NCBI GenBank assembly: GCA_903928345.1
Contig: CAIYQO010000146.1
Span: 44,738-108,737, forward strand
From: an uncultured bacterium
GTDB lineage: Bacteria > Armatimonadota > Hebobacteria > CAIYQO01
Reading direction: 5' to 3'
Length of the DNA: 64,000 bases
Shown here: one piece after another, positions 36,838 through 46,700 of the stretch
How the letters are laid out: each line of letters begins with the position of its first letter
Numbering within the stretch: position 1 is the first letter of the stretch
Position numbers and translations under genes: made by a program
The notes under the pieces: model-generated
What the model was told of the DNA's origin: nothing
What the model saw: the letters and a program-made list of their open reading frames with translations, nothing else
Databases searched by the model: none

Positions 36838-37644
36838 ATGGCACAGGTAACGATCGGGGTGTTCGATTCGGGCGTGGGGGGACTGACGGTGGCGCGTGCG
36901 CTGCGGGAGGCGCTGCCCGGCGCGCGGCTGCTGTATTTGGCGGATACCGCCCACGTCCCGTACGGCGGGCGTCCGCTGGCGCAGATCCGCGACTTCGCGC
37001 TGCAGATCATCGACTTTCTCTTCACCCAGGGGGCGGACGCGGTGGTGATGGGGTGCAATATGTCCGCCGCTTCGGGCGCCGACGAGGTGGCGCACGCGCG
37101 CTTCCCGCGGCCCGTCTTCGCCGTGGTGGACCCCGGCAGCCGCGCCGCGCAGGCGGTAACCCGCGGCACGGTGGGGGTGATCGCCACGCAGGGCACCGTG
37201 ACCAGCGGCATCTACGGGCGCACGCTGCGCGCGCTGGGGGTCGCCCAGGTGCATGAGCAGGCCTGCCCGGCCTTCGTGCCGCTGGTGGAGCGCGGACTGG
37301 ACGATGGCCCGGAGGTGGAAGCCGCGGTGGCCGCCTATCTGGCCCCGCTGCGCGACGCGGGGGTGGACACGCTGGTCTTCGGCTGCACGCACTACCCGTA
37401 TCTGCGCGCCCCCATCGCGCGCTTCCTGGGCCCCGGCGTGGCGCTCGTGGACCCCGCCGACCTGCTGGCCGCCGAGGTGGCCGCCGCCTTCCCCGCCGCC
37501 GTCGTGCCCGCCCCCACCGAGCACCGCTTCTTCTGCAGCGGCGCCCCCGACAGCCTCCTTCGCGAAGGCCCGCGCCTCCTCGGCCTGCCCATCCCCCGGG
37601 TGGAACGGGTGGATGTGCCGGTGGAACAGGTAGTGACATTTTAG
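36838..37644 (+). CDS. murI: Glutamate racemase
   Basis: IGVFDSGVGGLTVARALREALPGARLLYLADTAHVPYGGR...MGCNMSAA...LVFGCTHYPYL. Confidence 0.93.
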   Translation: MAQVTIGVFDSGVGGLTVARALREALPGARLLYLADTAHVPYGGRPLAQIRDFALQIIDFLFTQGADAVVMGCNMSAASGADEVAHARFPRPVFAVVDPGSRAAQAVTRGTVGVIATQGTVTSGIYGRTLRALGVAQVHEQACPAFVPLVERGLDDGPEVEAAVAAYLAPLRDAGVDTLVFGCTHYPYLRAPIARFLGPGVALVDPADLLAAEVAAAFPAAVVPAPTEHRFFCSGAPDSLLREGPRLLGLPIPRVERVDVPVEQVVTF

Positions 37645-37854
37645 ATTTTGGATTGGGGGACGATTTGGCTGGTTCTATTGGCGGATGACAGTGTGGGTTT
37701 GTAATTCACAGGGATGAAGGGGATACCGGATTTTGGGGTCGTTCACAGAGAGCAGCAACCGTAATCGATTATAGAATCCGCAATCCGCAATCGTCTCGCC
37801 TGCCTTGACAGCCCCTCGCCTCGCCGCTAGACTCACACCCGACAGGGGGTGCGT

Positions 37855-39234
37855 ATGGTAGCGGTGTGCGAGATCGTGTTGCCGGCGTTCGGACGGGCGG
37901 CGGGGCGGCCTGAGGTGCCGACGGCGGTGTATGCGGCGCGGTTGGCGGCGGCGCGGGAGCGGTTACACGCGGCGGGGCTGGACGTGCTGGCGGTGTATGG
38001 CGACCGGGAGCACGCGGCGAACCTGGCCTACCTGACGGGATTCGACCCGCGCTTTGAGGAGGCGCTGCTGCTGCTCGACGCCGACCGCGCGCTGCTGCTG
38101 GTGGGCAACGAGTGCCTGGGCTACCTGCCCGACGTGGCGCTGGGCATCGAGACGGCGCTCTTTCAGGAATTCAGCCTGATGGGCCAGCCGCGCGAGGCGT
38201 CGCGGCCCCTGCCGGCACTGCTGGCGGGCTTCGGCATCGGCGCCGGGACGCGCGTGGGCGCGGTGGGGTGGAAGTACTACTTCGAGCGCACGCTGGTACC
38301 CGGCGGGCGGCAGGCGAGCGACCTGCCCGCCTATCTCATCGACACGCTGCGCGCCCTGACCGGCGACGCGCGTTGCGTGACGAACGCCGTTGACCTGTTC
38401 ATGTCCCCCGCCGACGGGTTGCGCATCCTCAATGAGCCGGAGCAACTCCTCGCTTTCGAATACGCCTCCACGGTCACCTCCGACGCGGTGCACGCGTTCA
38501 TCAGCCACCTGGCGGTGGGCGCGGAGGAGGCGGCGCTGGAAGCCTACCTGCAGCCGCGCGGGCATACGCTGAGCTGCCACCCGATGATCAGCTTCGGCGA
38601 CAAGGCGATGCGCGGGCTGTCCAGCCCGTCGGCGCGCCGCGCCGCGCTGGGCGATCCGTACGCGGTGGCGTTCGGGGTGGCGGGGGCGCTCACCTGCCGC
38701 GCGGGGTGCGTGGCGCACGGGCCGGAGGAACTGTCCGCCGCCCTGCGCGACTTCTACCCGCGCTTCGCCGCCAACTACTTTGAGGTCGTTGCCGCGTGGT
38801 ATCGCGCGCTGGCGGTGGGTGTCACCGGCGGAGAAGTCTATGCCGCGGCGGAAGGCACGCGCGACCCGGCGCTCTACACCTTCGCGGTGAACCCCGGCCA
38901 TCTGTTGCACCTGGACGAGTGGGTGCACGCCCCCTTTGCCGCCGGCAACCCCACCCCGTTGCGCAGCGGCATGGCGGTGCAACTGGATATCATCCCCGTT
39001 TCCGCGGGGCCGTTCTGCTACAGCAACGCCGAGGATGGCGTGATCCTCGCCGCCGCCCCCCTGCGCGCCGAACTGGCCCGCCGCGACCCCGCGATGATGG
39101 CCCGCGTCGACGCCCGCCGCGCCTTCATGGCGAGCCTCGGCATCCCCCTCGATCCCAGCGTGCTGCCGCTGAGCAACATCCCGGCGTGGCTCCCACCATA
39201 CGCGCTGGCGCCGGGGCGGGTGTTCACGGCGTAA
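37855..39234 (+). CDS. M24-family (Xaa-Pro aminopeptidase/creatinase-like) peptidase
   Basis: RLAAARERLHAAGLDVLAVYGDREHAANLAYLTGFDPRFEEALLLLD plus C-terminal pita-bread-like region. Confidence 0.7.
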   Translation: MVAVCEIVLPAFGRAAGRPEVPTAVYAARLAAARERLHAAGLDVLAVYGDREHAANLAYLTGFDPRFEEALLLLDADRALLLVGNECLGYLPDVALGIETALFQEFSLMGQPREASRPLPALLAGFGIGAGTRVGAVGWKYYFERTLVPGGRQASDLPAYLIDTLRALTGDARCVTNAVDLFMSPADGLRILNEPEQLLAFEYASTVTSDAVHAFISHLAVGAEEAALEAYLQPRGHTLSCHPMISFGDKAMRGLSSPSARRAALGDPYAVAFGVAGALTCRAGCVAHGPEELSAALRDFYPRFAANYFEVVAAWYRALAVGVTGGEVYAAAEGTRDPALYTFAVNPGHLLHLDEWVHAPFAAGNPTPLRSGMAVQLDIIPVSAGPFCYSNAEDGVILAAAPLRAELARRDPAMMARVDARRAFMASLGIPLDPSVLPLSNIPAWLPPYALAPGRVFTA

Positions 39235-39316
39235 CCTGTCCCGATATTTCGATCATCGCGAAGAAGGGAAGGTGGGGTACATAGCGAATAATCGGCGGAG
39301 AAGGGACACCACCGGT

Positions 39317-40357
39317 ATGATGATGCGTCGTGTTATGCTCTTGCTGCTCTGTGTCAGCGCGATTGCCCTGCGCGCCCAGGCGCAGGTGACGACATTTCTT
39401 ACCGACGAGGGGCAGGTGGTCAACAATGCCACTCTCGGTGTCAGCATTGTCTTCCCCAAGGGTTGGGCGATCATCGCGGCCAAGGAGCAGTGCGGCGTCA
39501 ATGCCATCTGCCCGCTGGAAAATGCCAAGGATACCTTCCAGGAAGTGCTATCGCTCATGTGGAATGATGCTCCGGCCAATCTCTCTGACGATGAAGTGAT
39601 CAAGGGGATCATCGGAGATATGAAAACCGCATTTCCTGGCTGCACTATCCTCGGCACCTATTCCGGTACAATTGCCGGCGTTCCCACGACATCCGTAGTC
39701 ACGTCGTTGATGTCGGCGGATAATCCGCCACAGCCGAGAAAGATGGTCAGCTTCTTTTTAGTCAAAAACAGAGTCGCCTATAACGTCATGTGCATGTCGA
39801 CGCCGGATGACTACGACAAGTACAAGGCGGCGTTCCAGGCGTGCGCGAAATCGTTGCAGTTCTCCCTGCGCCAACCGCCGCCGCCGCCTCCGCCGGTGCG
39901 CACGACGTGGAAAGACGAAGGCTTCTCGATCATGGGCCCGCAGGGGTGGGCGGTGAAGGAAGCGGCCTGGCCCAAGCTGCCCGGCAAGGTGGTTAGCTTC
40001 ATCCGGCCGACGACCGGGCCAACCGATCCGGTGTCCGAGATGCTCTTTGTCTATACCGACCCCTTCACCACCCCGCCGACGCTGGAGAAGTACTTCCAGG
40101 ACCAGCGCGCGCTGTTGCAGAAATCGGTAATGGGGTACAAAGAGCTGGCCGCGGGGTCCCTGACCGTGAACGACCATCCGGGCAAATTCGTGCAGTATAC
40201 GGGCAAGAACAACGGCACGCTGCTGGCGATGCTGCGCTGCGTCATCATGGACGACAAGCGCGCGTTCGTGCTCACCTGCACGTCGACCCCCGAGAACTAC
40301 GCGAAGTACAAAGACCTTTACCAGCAGGCCATCATGTCGCTCGAGGTGCTGAAGTAA
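39317..40357 (+). CDS. Secreted protein with two related halves
   Basis: Signal peptide MMMRRVMLLLLCVSAIALRAQAQ; halves include ...MCMSTPDDYDKYKAAFQACAKSLQF and ...LTCTSTPENYAKYKDLYQQAIMSLEV. Confidence 0.65.
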   Translation: MMMRRVMLLLLCVSAIALRAQAQVTTFLTDEGQVVNNATLGVSIVFPKGWAIIAAKEQCGVNAICPLENAKDTFQEVLSLMWNDAPANLSDDEVIKGIIGDMKTAFPGCTILGTYSGTIAGVPTTSVVTSLMSADNPPQPRKMVSFFLVKNRVAYNVMCMSTPDDYDKYKAAFQACAKSLQFSLRQPPPPPPPVRTTWKDEGFSIMGPQGWAVKEAAWPKLPGKVVSFIRPTTGPTDPVSEMLFVYTDPFTTPPTLEKYFQDQRALLQKSVMGYKELAAGSLTVNDHPGKFVQYTGKNNGTLLAMLRCVIMDDKRAFVLTCTSTPENYAKYKDLYQQAIMSLEVLK

Positions 40358-40400
40358 TACGGATTGCGTGATCTGACGGGGCCGGCATGCGTCTGCGTCC

Positions 40401-40742
40401 CACGCCCTAAAGGACGTGGCTACCCTGATCAAGCACGCTGAAGCGCAATGCCGTTAAATTAAGCTTGGTACGTCCATCTACACGCGGACCCCACCCCCGC
40501 CCCTCCCCCGGGCGCCTCGCACGACTCGGCTGGGAGAGGGGAGCATCGGGGTGAGTTTTTCGCTCCCGTCTCACGCATTTAATACTTGGCTGCTCCCTTC
40601 CCCTCGGGGGGAAGGGCGGGCCTGTCCGCCGAAGCTCCGCAGCGCGAAGGCGGGGGATGAGGGCCGCGTTCAGGTAGGCGAAGTGAGCTTAATTTAACGG
40701 CATTGCGCTTCAGTGTGCTCCATCAGGTAGCCACACCCTCAT
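40401..40742. mobile_element. About 340-bp MITE-like element, copy 2
   Basis: TIRs of about 70 bp: aaggacgtggctaccctgatcaagcacgctgaagcgcaatgccgttaaattaagct and its complement at 40687..40742. Confidence 0.75.
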
Positions 40743-40801
40743 GCGCCTTGCTGCGCTGCGTCGCTACTACGAGCCCTAACTTCGCCACCAGCGCTGTTCT
40801 T

Positions 40802-40909
40802 GCGGCTCGCGGGGACGCTCGCCCTCCCAATAATTGCGACAGCCTTTGCTCGCTGCTCCGTCGGGATAGGAATGCGGCGACCAGGCATGGGACGGCGCCC
40901 ATGCGCTAC
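40802..40909 (+). repeat. Dispersed repeat, copy 2 (see 32382..32489)
   Basis: gcggctcgcggggacgctcgccctcccaataattgcg...ccaggcatgggacggcgcccatgcgctac. Confidence 0.75.
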
Positions 40910-40945
40910 CGCAGGTTCTCAACGAGGCATCCCCCCAATCGCCCC

Positions 40946-43900
40946 CTATTTCTCCCACCCGAACTCCAGCTCATTCCCCCAGTGTTCCAGCCAATCGGCG
41001 CGGAAGGAGGTGCTGCGCTTGGCGACGCTGCGGTTGCGGGAGAGTTCCAGGCAGCCGACGCCGGCGTTGTCGTTGACGCGGTAGGAGAATTTGATCGGCG
41101 CGCCGGCGTCGAGCTTGCGCTTCACCTCCGGCAATTCCGACCACGGGATGGCGCATTCGACGATGCGCTGGCCGGCATCGCGCGTGATCACCAGTTGCCC
41201 CTGCGCCGGGCCATCCACGGGGGAGGCCGGTTGGCGCGGGAAGAAGTGCTTGTAGGGCATGTCGGGGCGGCGCAGGCGCCAGATTTCCGTGCCGCCGCCA
41301 TACTGGGGCGCCACCGGGTTGAGCGCCAGCTCGTAGTCGGTATCCGTGGTGATGATGTACCCCGGCATGGTGCCCGGCGGGCAAGGCGCGTCGAGCTTCT
41401 GCTCCGGCGCCAGCACGTTGAAGGCGAGCTGCACGTTGTCGAAGTTCGGCGCGTTGCCCGACGGCAGCACGAATTGCTTGCGATAACTGAAGCGCCGCAC
41501 GCCTTCCGGCCATTCGTACGCGGTCTTGCGCGGCAGGCCGAAGTCGGGGTCGCCCGGCTTGCCCGGCCAATTGCCGAAGTGGATCTGGCTGTCCACGCGC
41601 GTCATCGCCGGGGTGTCGAAGTTGGTGCCGGTGAAGTATTCGCCCAGCACACCCCGTTTGCCGTCGGGCGTGGTGAAGCGGTCGCCATACACCACGGTCA
41701 CCCCATTCACCGGGGAATTCCAGCCCAGCGTGCAGTTCGCCCGGCTGGTATTCTGGTAATACTCCAGCTTGATGCGCACCGACTGGCCGCTTTTCAGCGT
41801 CAGCGGCGCTTCGGCGAAGGTGCGCCGGCCCACATGCCCCGCCCAGGCGTCGATGAGCAGCTTGTCGTCCACCCACAGCCGCGCGCCGTCGTCGGCCTCG
41901 ACGAAGAAGGTGTAGTCGCCATCCGCGAAGGCCTGCACGCTGCCTGTCCAGCGCACGGAGAAATGTTCCGCGGGCGGGCCGTCCGTCTTCATCTCGTAGC
42001 TCGTTTGCGGGTAGAAGTACCCCTCGTCGTCGCGCGTGGCGAAGCGCGGCATACCGGGGTCCGGCGTCGTATCGGCGATCTTCGCGGCGAAGTAGAAGTT
42101 CTTCTCGTCATACGCCAGGTAGCCGATGGCCAACCCCTGCTTGGCGCTCTCGTCGAACTTCTCGAAGGGCAGCCAGGCCTTTTCGGTCAGCGTCGCCGTC
42201 TGCTGCCCGTTGAAGTGCATCTCCTGCGGCAACACGCCCTGCCAGTCGTCCAGCTTCCCATCGACGGTGATGGTGCGTTTGGCAATGCAATTGACGCGCA
42301 TCGTTTCCTCGTGCACGGCGGCGCCGTCCGCCCCGGCGTCGAAGCGCAACGCCAGCGGGTACAGGTTCGACGCGTTCGCCTTCCCCGCGGTGACCACCAC
42401 CGGCACCTCGCGCGTCTCGCCCGCGGCCAGGGTCAGTTGCGCGGGATAGTTCAGCGTCAGGCCGGGCATCGTCACCTGCAGCTTGCCGGTGACCGGGTGG
42501 TTAAGGATGTTCGTCAGCCGCAGGCGCACGGTCGGTTGCGTTTCCACCGGCGCCGTCATGTCCGCGCATTGCACGGCCAGCGGCTCCAGCCCGGTAACGC
42601 GGCTGGTTTGCAGCGCGTGCAGCAGCGCGGTGAACGACCCCTTGCTCCCGTCGCCGCGCAGGTAGAAGCCCCGCGCGTCCAGCGGCACCTCGATCTTCCC
42701 CTTCGTCGCCGGCACCGGGTTGCCGTAGAAGTCGTACAGCCCGTAGTGCGACGCCGCTTTCAGCGTCATATTCACGTTCGTATACGGCAGCGGGCCATCG
42801 AGTTTCGCCTGCAGCGCGGCGCGTTCGGGGGCGTCGGCGGCGAGTTTCGCCAACTGCGTGCGCAACGCCGCCCGCTCCTGCAGTTCCGCCTGGCTGCGGC
42901 AGGTGCGGAAGAGCACGTTATCGGCGCCGAACACCGCACCCATGTCGCCCAGCACCACTACGGTATTGTCGTCCTCATTCACCTGCCCGTGCTCGTCGGG
43001 CTCAGCGGAGAAGATCATCACGAAGGGCAGGCCGTTTTTGAAGAGCAGCTCCTTGAAGGGGCGCTCGCCCACGAAATGCTGAAAGGCGCCGACCGCCGCG
43101 CCGACCGACCAGGTCTGCAGCACCTTGCGCCGCTCCGTTTTGCCGTCGGGCAGCGTCACGGTGCGTGGCTGGATGGCGGTAACCACCACGTCGCTCTCGA
43201 TGCCCACCGCGCGCGCCTGCCCGAAGGAGAACATCGCCGCCAGCACGCCGGCCACGCGGTCGTCGGAGTTGGCCACCCAACTTTCCGTATCCCACACTTG
43301 CACCGGGTTGGGGCGCCCCTGCGCGTCGCGCCGGCCCGTCCACGCCTTGACCGTGGTCCATGGATCGGTGCCCTGATAGTGGATGCTCAGGAAGTCGAGG
43401 TAGGGCAGGAAGGTGTCTTTGCCGTCGGGGAAGAGCTTGTCGAGGGTATTGGTCGAGGAGTCGCACCCCCCCACCAGCACCTGCGCGCCGTCCTCCTTGC
43501 GCGCCGCCGCCACCGCCTGCGCCAGCGTCAGGTAGATTTCCCGGTAGCGCAGGTCGTCCGCGCCCCAGCCGCTGATCGAGATGCCGTTCCACGGCTCGTT
43601 CCACAGCTTCACCGCATTGATGGGGCCCTTCGGCCAGCCATAATCCGCCAGCAGCCGGCGGACGAATTTGCCGAAGTCGGCGTCGTAGGACGGCAGCCAG
43701 GCCATGTCGGACTTGGTGTCCTGCAGCACGCCGTCCTCCGTCAGGTGCGGGCGCGGGCGGCCCAGCGGTTGCTCCTCGCCGTAGAACGCGCCGGCGCCGA
43801 ATTCAATCGTCACCGGAAGGCCGGCATCCTGATAGCGCTGCAGGTTGGCACCCTGGTCGGTGTACCATTTGTCGAAATCCTTGCTCGTGGTCGGCTTATA

Positions 43901-44533
43901 CCCCATGCCGACGCGGTTGATGGTGGAGCCCAGGCGCAGCAAGGCCTCGGGTTCGCCCATGTCCATGCACAGGCGATAGAACTGCCGCTTCTTCGGGGTG
44001 GGCTTGAACGTGCGCACGCAGGTGGCGCCGAACAGCCGGTCCTGCCCCGGCAGATCCAGCAGAATCGCGTACCCGCCCTTCTCTTCCGGAATGGCAGGGG
44101 TGAGCACGACATCCTGCACGCCCTTCGCCGGGAGATTCAACCCAAAGGGCAGCGTACCGACTTCGCGGATCTTCTTGATACCGATATCGAAGACATCGGT
44201 GCCCGGGTGCGTGGTGATGGCGTACTGGATGATATGCGCCGTGCCGGTGGCCGTCAACGGCGCGTTTTGCAGGTTGGTGAACTGGAAGGTCAGCGCGAGC
44301 GGTTCGCCCGGCCAGAGAATGGTGGCGGGGGCGCTGCTCTGCACCAGATACACCTGCACCTGGTCGTTGCGGCTGAACTGCACGCCCGCCCGCGCCGGAT
44401 TCACCCCCCAGGTGTCGGCATATTCCTGCGCGGGGATCTTCGTGATCCACGCCGTCGGCCATGCCTGCACCACGCACGAGCACAAGCACACGAGAAGGAA
44501 CACCGGCAGCAGCCGGCATGACCGATAGAACAT
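40946..44533 (-). CDS. Large secreted protein: glycoside hydrolase-like N-terminal region, then CBM9-like domain with embedded PA14 domain
   Basis: Signal peptide; ITVDGKLDDWQGV...NFYFAAKIADTTPDP; PA14-like HFSVRWTGSVQAFADGDYTFFVEADDGARLWVDDKLLIDAW; then ECAIPWSELP. Confidence 0.75.
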   Translation of the reverse strand: MFYRSCRLLPVFLLVCLCSCVVQAWPTAWITKIPAQEYADTWGVNPARAGVQFSRNDQVQVYLVQSSAPATILWPGEPLALTFQFTNLQNAPLTATGTAHIIQYAITTHPGTDVFDIGIKKIREVGTLPFGLNLPAKGVQDVVLTPAIPEEKGGYAILLDLPGQDRLFGATCVRTFKPTPKKRQFYRLCMDMGEPEALLRLGSTINRVGMGYKPTTSKDFDKWYTDQGANLQRYQDAGLPVTIEFGAGAFYGEEQPLGRPRPHLTEDGVLQDTKSDMAWLPSYDADFGKFVRRLLADYGWPKGPINAVKLWNEPWNGISISGWGADDLRYREIYLTLAQAVAAARKEDGAQVLVGGCDSSTNTLDKLFPDGKDTFLPYLDFLSIHYQGTDPWTTVKAWTGRRDAQGRPNPVQVWDTESWVANSDDRVAGVLAAMFSFGQARAVGIESDVVVTAIQPRTVTLPDGKTERRKVLQTWSVGAAVGAFQHFVGERPFKELLFKNGLPFVMIFSAEPDEHGQVNEDDNTVVVLGDMGAVFGADNVLFRTCRSQAELQERAALRTQLAKLAADAPERAALQAKLDGPLPYTNVNMTLKAASHYGLYDFYGNPVPATKGKIEVPLDARGFYLRGDGSKGSFTALLHALQTSRVTGLEPLAVQCADMTAPVETQPTVRLRLTNILNHPVTGKLQVTMPGLTLNYPAQLTLAAGETREVPVVVTAGKANASNLYPLALRFDAGADGAAVHEETMRVNCIAKRTITVDGKLDDWQGVLPQEMHFNGQQTATLTEKAWLPFEKFDESAKQGLAIGYLAYDEKNFYFAAKIADTTPDPGMPRFATRDDEGYFYPQTSYEMKTDGPPAEHFSVRWTGSVQAFADGDYTFFVEADDGARLWVDDKLLIDAWAGHVGRRTFAEAPLTLKSGQSVRIKLEYYQNTSRANCTLGWNSPVNGVTVVYGDRFTTPDGKRGVLGEYFTGTNFDTPAMTRVDSQIHFGNWPGKPGDPDFGLPRKTAYEWPEGVRRFSYRKQFVLPSGNAPNFDNVQLAFNVLAPEQKLDAPCPPGTMPGYIITTDTDYELALNPVAPQYGGGTEIWRLRRPDMPYKHFFPRQPASPVDGPAQGQLVITRDAGQRIVECAIPWSELPEVKRKLDAGAPIKFSYRVNDNAGVGCLELSRNRSVAKRSTSFRADWLEHWGNELEFGWEK

Positions 44534-44546
44534 GATGATCTCCTCG

Positions 44547-44620
44547 CCTGCATTATTCATAACATGTCGAATAATGCCTCAGCTAGCCCGGCATTCCTTC
44601 ACATGGTGAATCATCCGGCT
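44547..44620 (-). repeat. Double-hairpin element, copy 2 (minus)
   Basis: Reverse complement ccggatgattcaccatgtgaaggaatgccgggctagctgaggcattattcgacatgttatgaataatgcaggc, then gaggag SD of 40946..44533. Confidence 0.8.
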
Positions 44621-44776
44621 AGCGGTAAAGACTGTCGCCAATATACCGTGGAGGGGGCAAGGGGTCAATAGGCGGCCTTTCGTGCGCATACTCGGCCATC
44701 CTTCGAGTCCGATGCGGCCCCCGGCAGGAACGCACCCTTCGCACCGCGAAGATAACGTGCGAAGGTGGACCGGGTT

Positions 44777-45859
44777 ATGGACAACGCACCACTGGTGTGG
44801 GATGAACGCGTCGCGCGCGTGCTGATCGTGAAGTTGCGCTCGCTGGGGGACATCGTGCTCTCCACGCCATGCCTGGAACTGCTCAAGCGCTGGCGGCCGA
44901 ACCTGGAGATCGACTACGTGGCAGAGACGGACAATCACGCCGTGGTCGACTTCAACCCGCACCTCAACCACGTCTACGCATTGCCGGCGCGCAACGATTG
45001 GCCCAGCCTGCTCGCGCGCCTGCGCATGGCCCTGAGTCTTCGCAAACGCCGCTACGACCTCATCATCAACCTGCATGGCGGCAGCACGGCGCTCCTCTTC
45101 GCCTGGGCGGTGGGGGCAAAGAAGAACGTGGTGCGCGCCGTGCGCCGTCTCGCCTTCCTGGCCAACCTGCGCGCGCCCGAGCCGGACGCCATTTGGGGCC
45201 GCGACGAGGCGTGGATGCACAACGCGGAGTATCAGGCGGCGATGCTGAAATGGCTCGGTGTGCCGGTGGAGACGGTGCCCGCCACCTGCGTGGTGGTAGA
45301 CCCGGAGGCCCGCGCGCGGGTGCGGGCGCGGCTGGACGCGCTGGGCATCACCGACTTTGCCGTGATGCACCCCGGCGGCGCCGCCGCCAACAAGCTGTGG
45401 GAGCCGGCGCGCTTCGCCCGCGTGATCGAGCACCTGCACGCCCGGCACGGGCTGCCCACGCTGGTCACCTCCGCCGCGCACGAGCGCCCCATCTCCGAGG
45501 CGGTGGTCGCCGCCGCGCAGTGCCCCGCCCACGCGCTGACCGACCTGTCGCTGCCCGAGGCCATCGCGCTACTGGGCATGGGGAAGCTCTTCGTGGGCAA
45601 CGACAGCGGCCCCGCACACCTCGCCGCGGCGGGCGGCGTGCCGGTGCTGGTGCTCTTCGGCCCCACCGACTGGCGCAAGTGGGGGCCGTGGACCTCCGCG
45701 CCGCACCGCGTGGTCTACGCCCGCGATCCGGACTTCGACTACACCACCCTCGACGACCCGAGCAAGCACATCTATTTCGGCGGCATCGACACCATTCCCG
45801 TGGCGGAAGTGCTGGAGGGGCTGGACGCGCTGCTGGCGGAGATCGGCGCGGCGGTGTAA
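44777..45859 (+). CDS. GT9 (heptosyltransferase/ADP-heptose-type) glycosyltransferase
   Basis: VLIVKLRSLGDIVLSTPCLELLKRWRPNLEIDYV...HPGGAAANKLW...FVGNDSGPAHLAAAGGVPVLVLFGPTD. Confidence 0.92.
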   Translation: MDNAPLVWDERVARVLIVKLRSLGDIVLSTPCLELLKRWRPNLEIDYVAETDNHAVVDFNPHLNHVYALPARNDWPSLLARLRMALSLRKRRYDLIINLHGGSTALLFAWAVGAKKNVVRAVRRLAFLANLRAPEPDAIWGRDEAWMHNAEYQAAMLKWLGVPVETVPATCVVVDPEARARVRARLDALGITDFAVMHPGGAAANKLWEPARFARVIEHLHARHGLPTLVTSAAHERPISEAVVAAAQCPAHALTDLSLPEAIALLGMGKLFVGNDSGPAHLAAAGGVPVLVLFGPTDWRKWGPWTSAPHRVVYARDPDFDYTTLDDPSKHIYFGGIDTIPVAEVLEGLDALLAEIGAAV

Positions 45860-45860
45860 G

Positions 45861-45918
45861 CACCGTGGCATGGCCGTCCCGGCCATGAACGTATCACGGG
45901 CGAGACGCCCGTGCCACC
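45861..45918. repeat. Tandem short palindromic repeats (caccgtggca...acgggcgagacgcccgtgcc)
   Basis: tggccgtcccggcca and acgggcgagacgcccgt hairpins; related to 20444..20476. Confidence 0.6.
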
Positions 45919-45952
45919 AAAAACGCGCGCCGCCCGAATGGGCGGCGCGCGG
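45918..45952 (-). terminator. Rho-independent terminator of the Rrf2 gene
   Basis: gcgcgccgcccattcgggcggcgcgc then gttttt on minus. Confidence 0.8.
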
Positions 45953-45973
45953 CGTAAATAGCGGAAAAATGGA

Positions 45974-46420
45974 TCAGTCGACGGCGGGTTCGGAGGCCGG
46001 GGCACAGTGCAGGAGGTTGGTGCTGATCACGTCGGCGAGGGAGTAGCGCATCAGCACGTCTTCCACGGCGCTTTGCACTTCCTGCCACACCTTGCTCATC
46101 GGGCATTCCAGCTTGTGATCGCACGGCGAGGGTAGCAGGCACTGGTTGAAGGCCAGCGGGCCTTCCACCGCTTCGATGACCTGGCAGATGGTGATTGCCG
46201 AGGCGTCGCGCCCCAGCGTGAAACCGCCGCCCGCCCCGCGATAGGACTTTACCAGCCCCGTTTTGGCCAGCGACTCCAGGATCTTGCGCACGAAGTTCAC
46301 CGGGATCTGCTGCTCCGTCGCCACCTCGCTTGCCATCACCCGGCTCTCCCCCGGCTGCATCGCCAGGTACAGCAGGCTTTTGATCGCATACTCCCCGGCG
46401 CGGGTTAGCTGCATCGCCAT
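45974..46420 (-). CDS. Rrf2-family transcriptional regulator, Cys-containing
   Basis: MQLTRAGEYAIKSLLYLAMQPGE...IPVNFVRKILESLAKTGLVKSYRGAGGGFTLGR...CLLPSPCDHKLECPM. Confidence 0.93.
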   Translation of the reverse strand: MAMQLTRAGEYAIKSLLYLAMQPGESRVMASEVATEQQIPVNFVRKILESLAKTGLVKSYRGAGGGFTLGRDASAITICQVIEAVEGPLAFNQCLLPSPCDHKLECPMSKVWQEVQSAVEDVLMRYSLADVISTNLLHCAPASEPAVD

Positions 46421-46700
46421 CGCGGGCTCCCTTCGGCATCGGTTTCCCGATTTGTGACAAAAACCACAAATTTAGGTTAACACGAAGCCGACCCCCCGTC
46501 AAGTGCTGAAACAGGGGAGTGTCAAACGGTGAAATTGACAGAAAAGAGAGGGATTGGTGAACGTTAGTTAAGTGATCGTGGGTGATTGTGCAATGGCGGA
46601 ACAAGCGCGGCGCGGGCGGATAGCACCCCCACGTGGCAGGTGCGCGCCCTTCCACGACGAATTAGTCAGAGGCCCATTGTGCCGGTACAAGGAGATTCGT

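Noticed and set aside
40703-44521. 1272-aa plus-strand ORF
   Set aside because: Shadow ORF antisense to the well-supported 40946..44533 gene; composition is Arg/His/Ala/Gly-rich without domain motifs, as expected in high-GC DNA.
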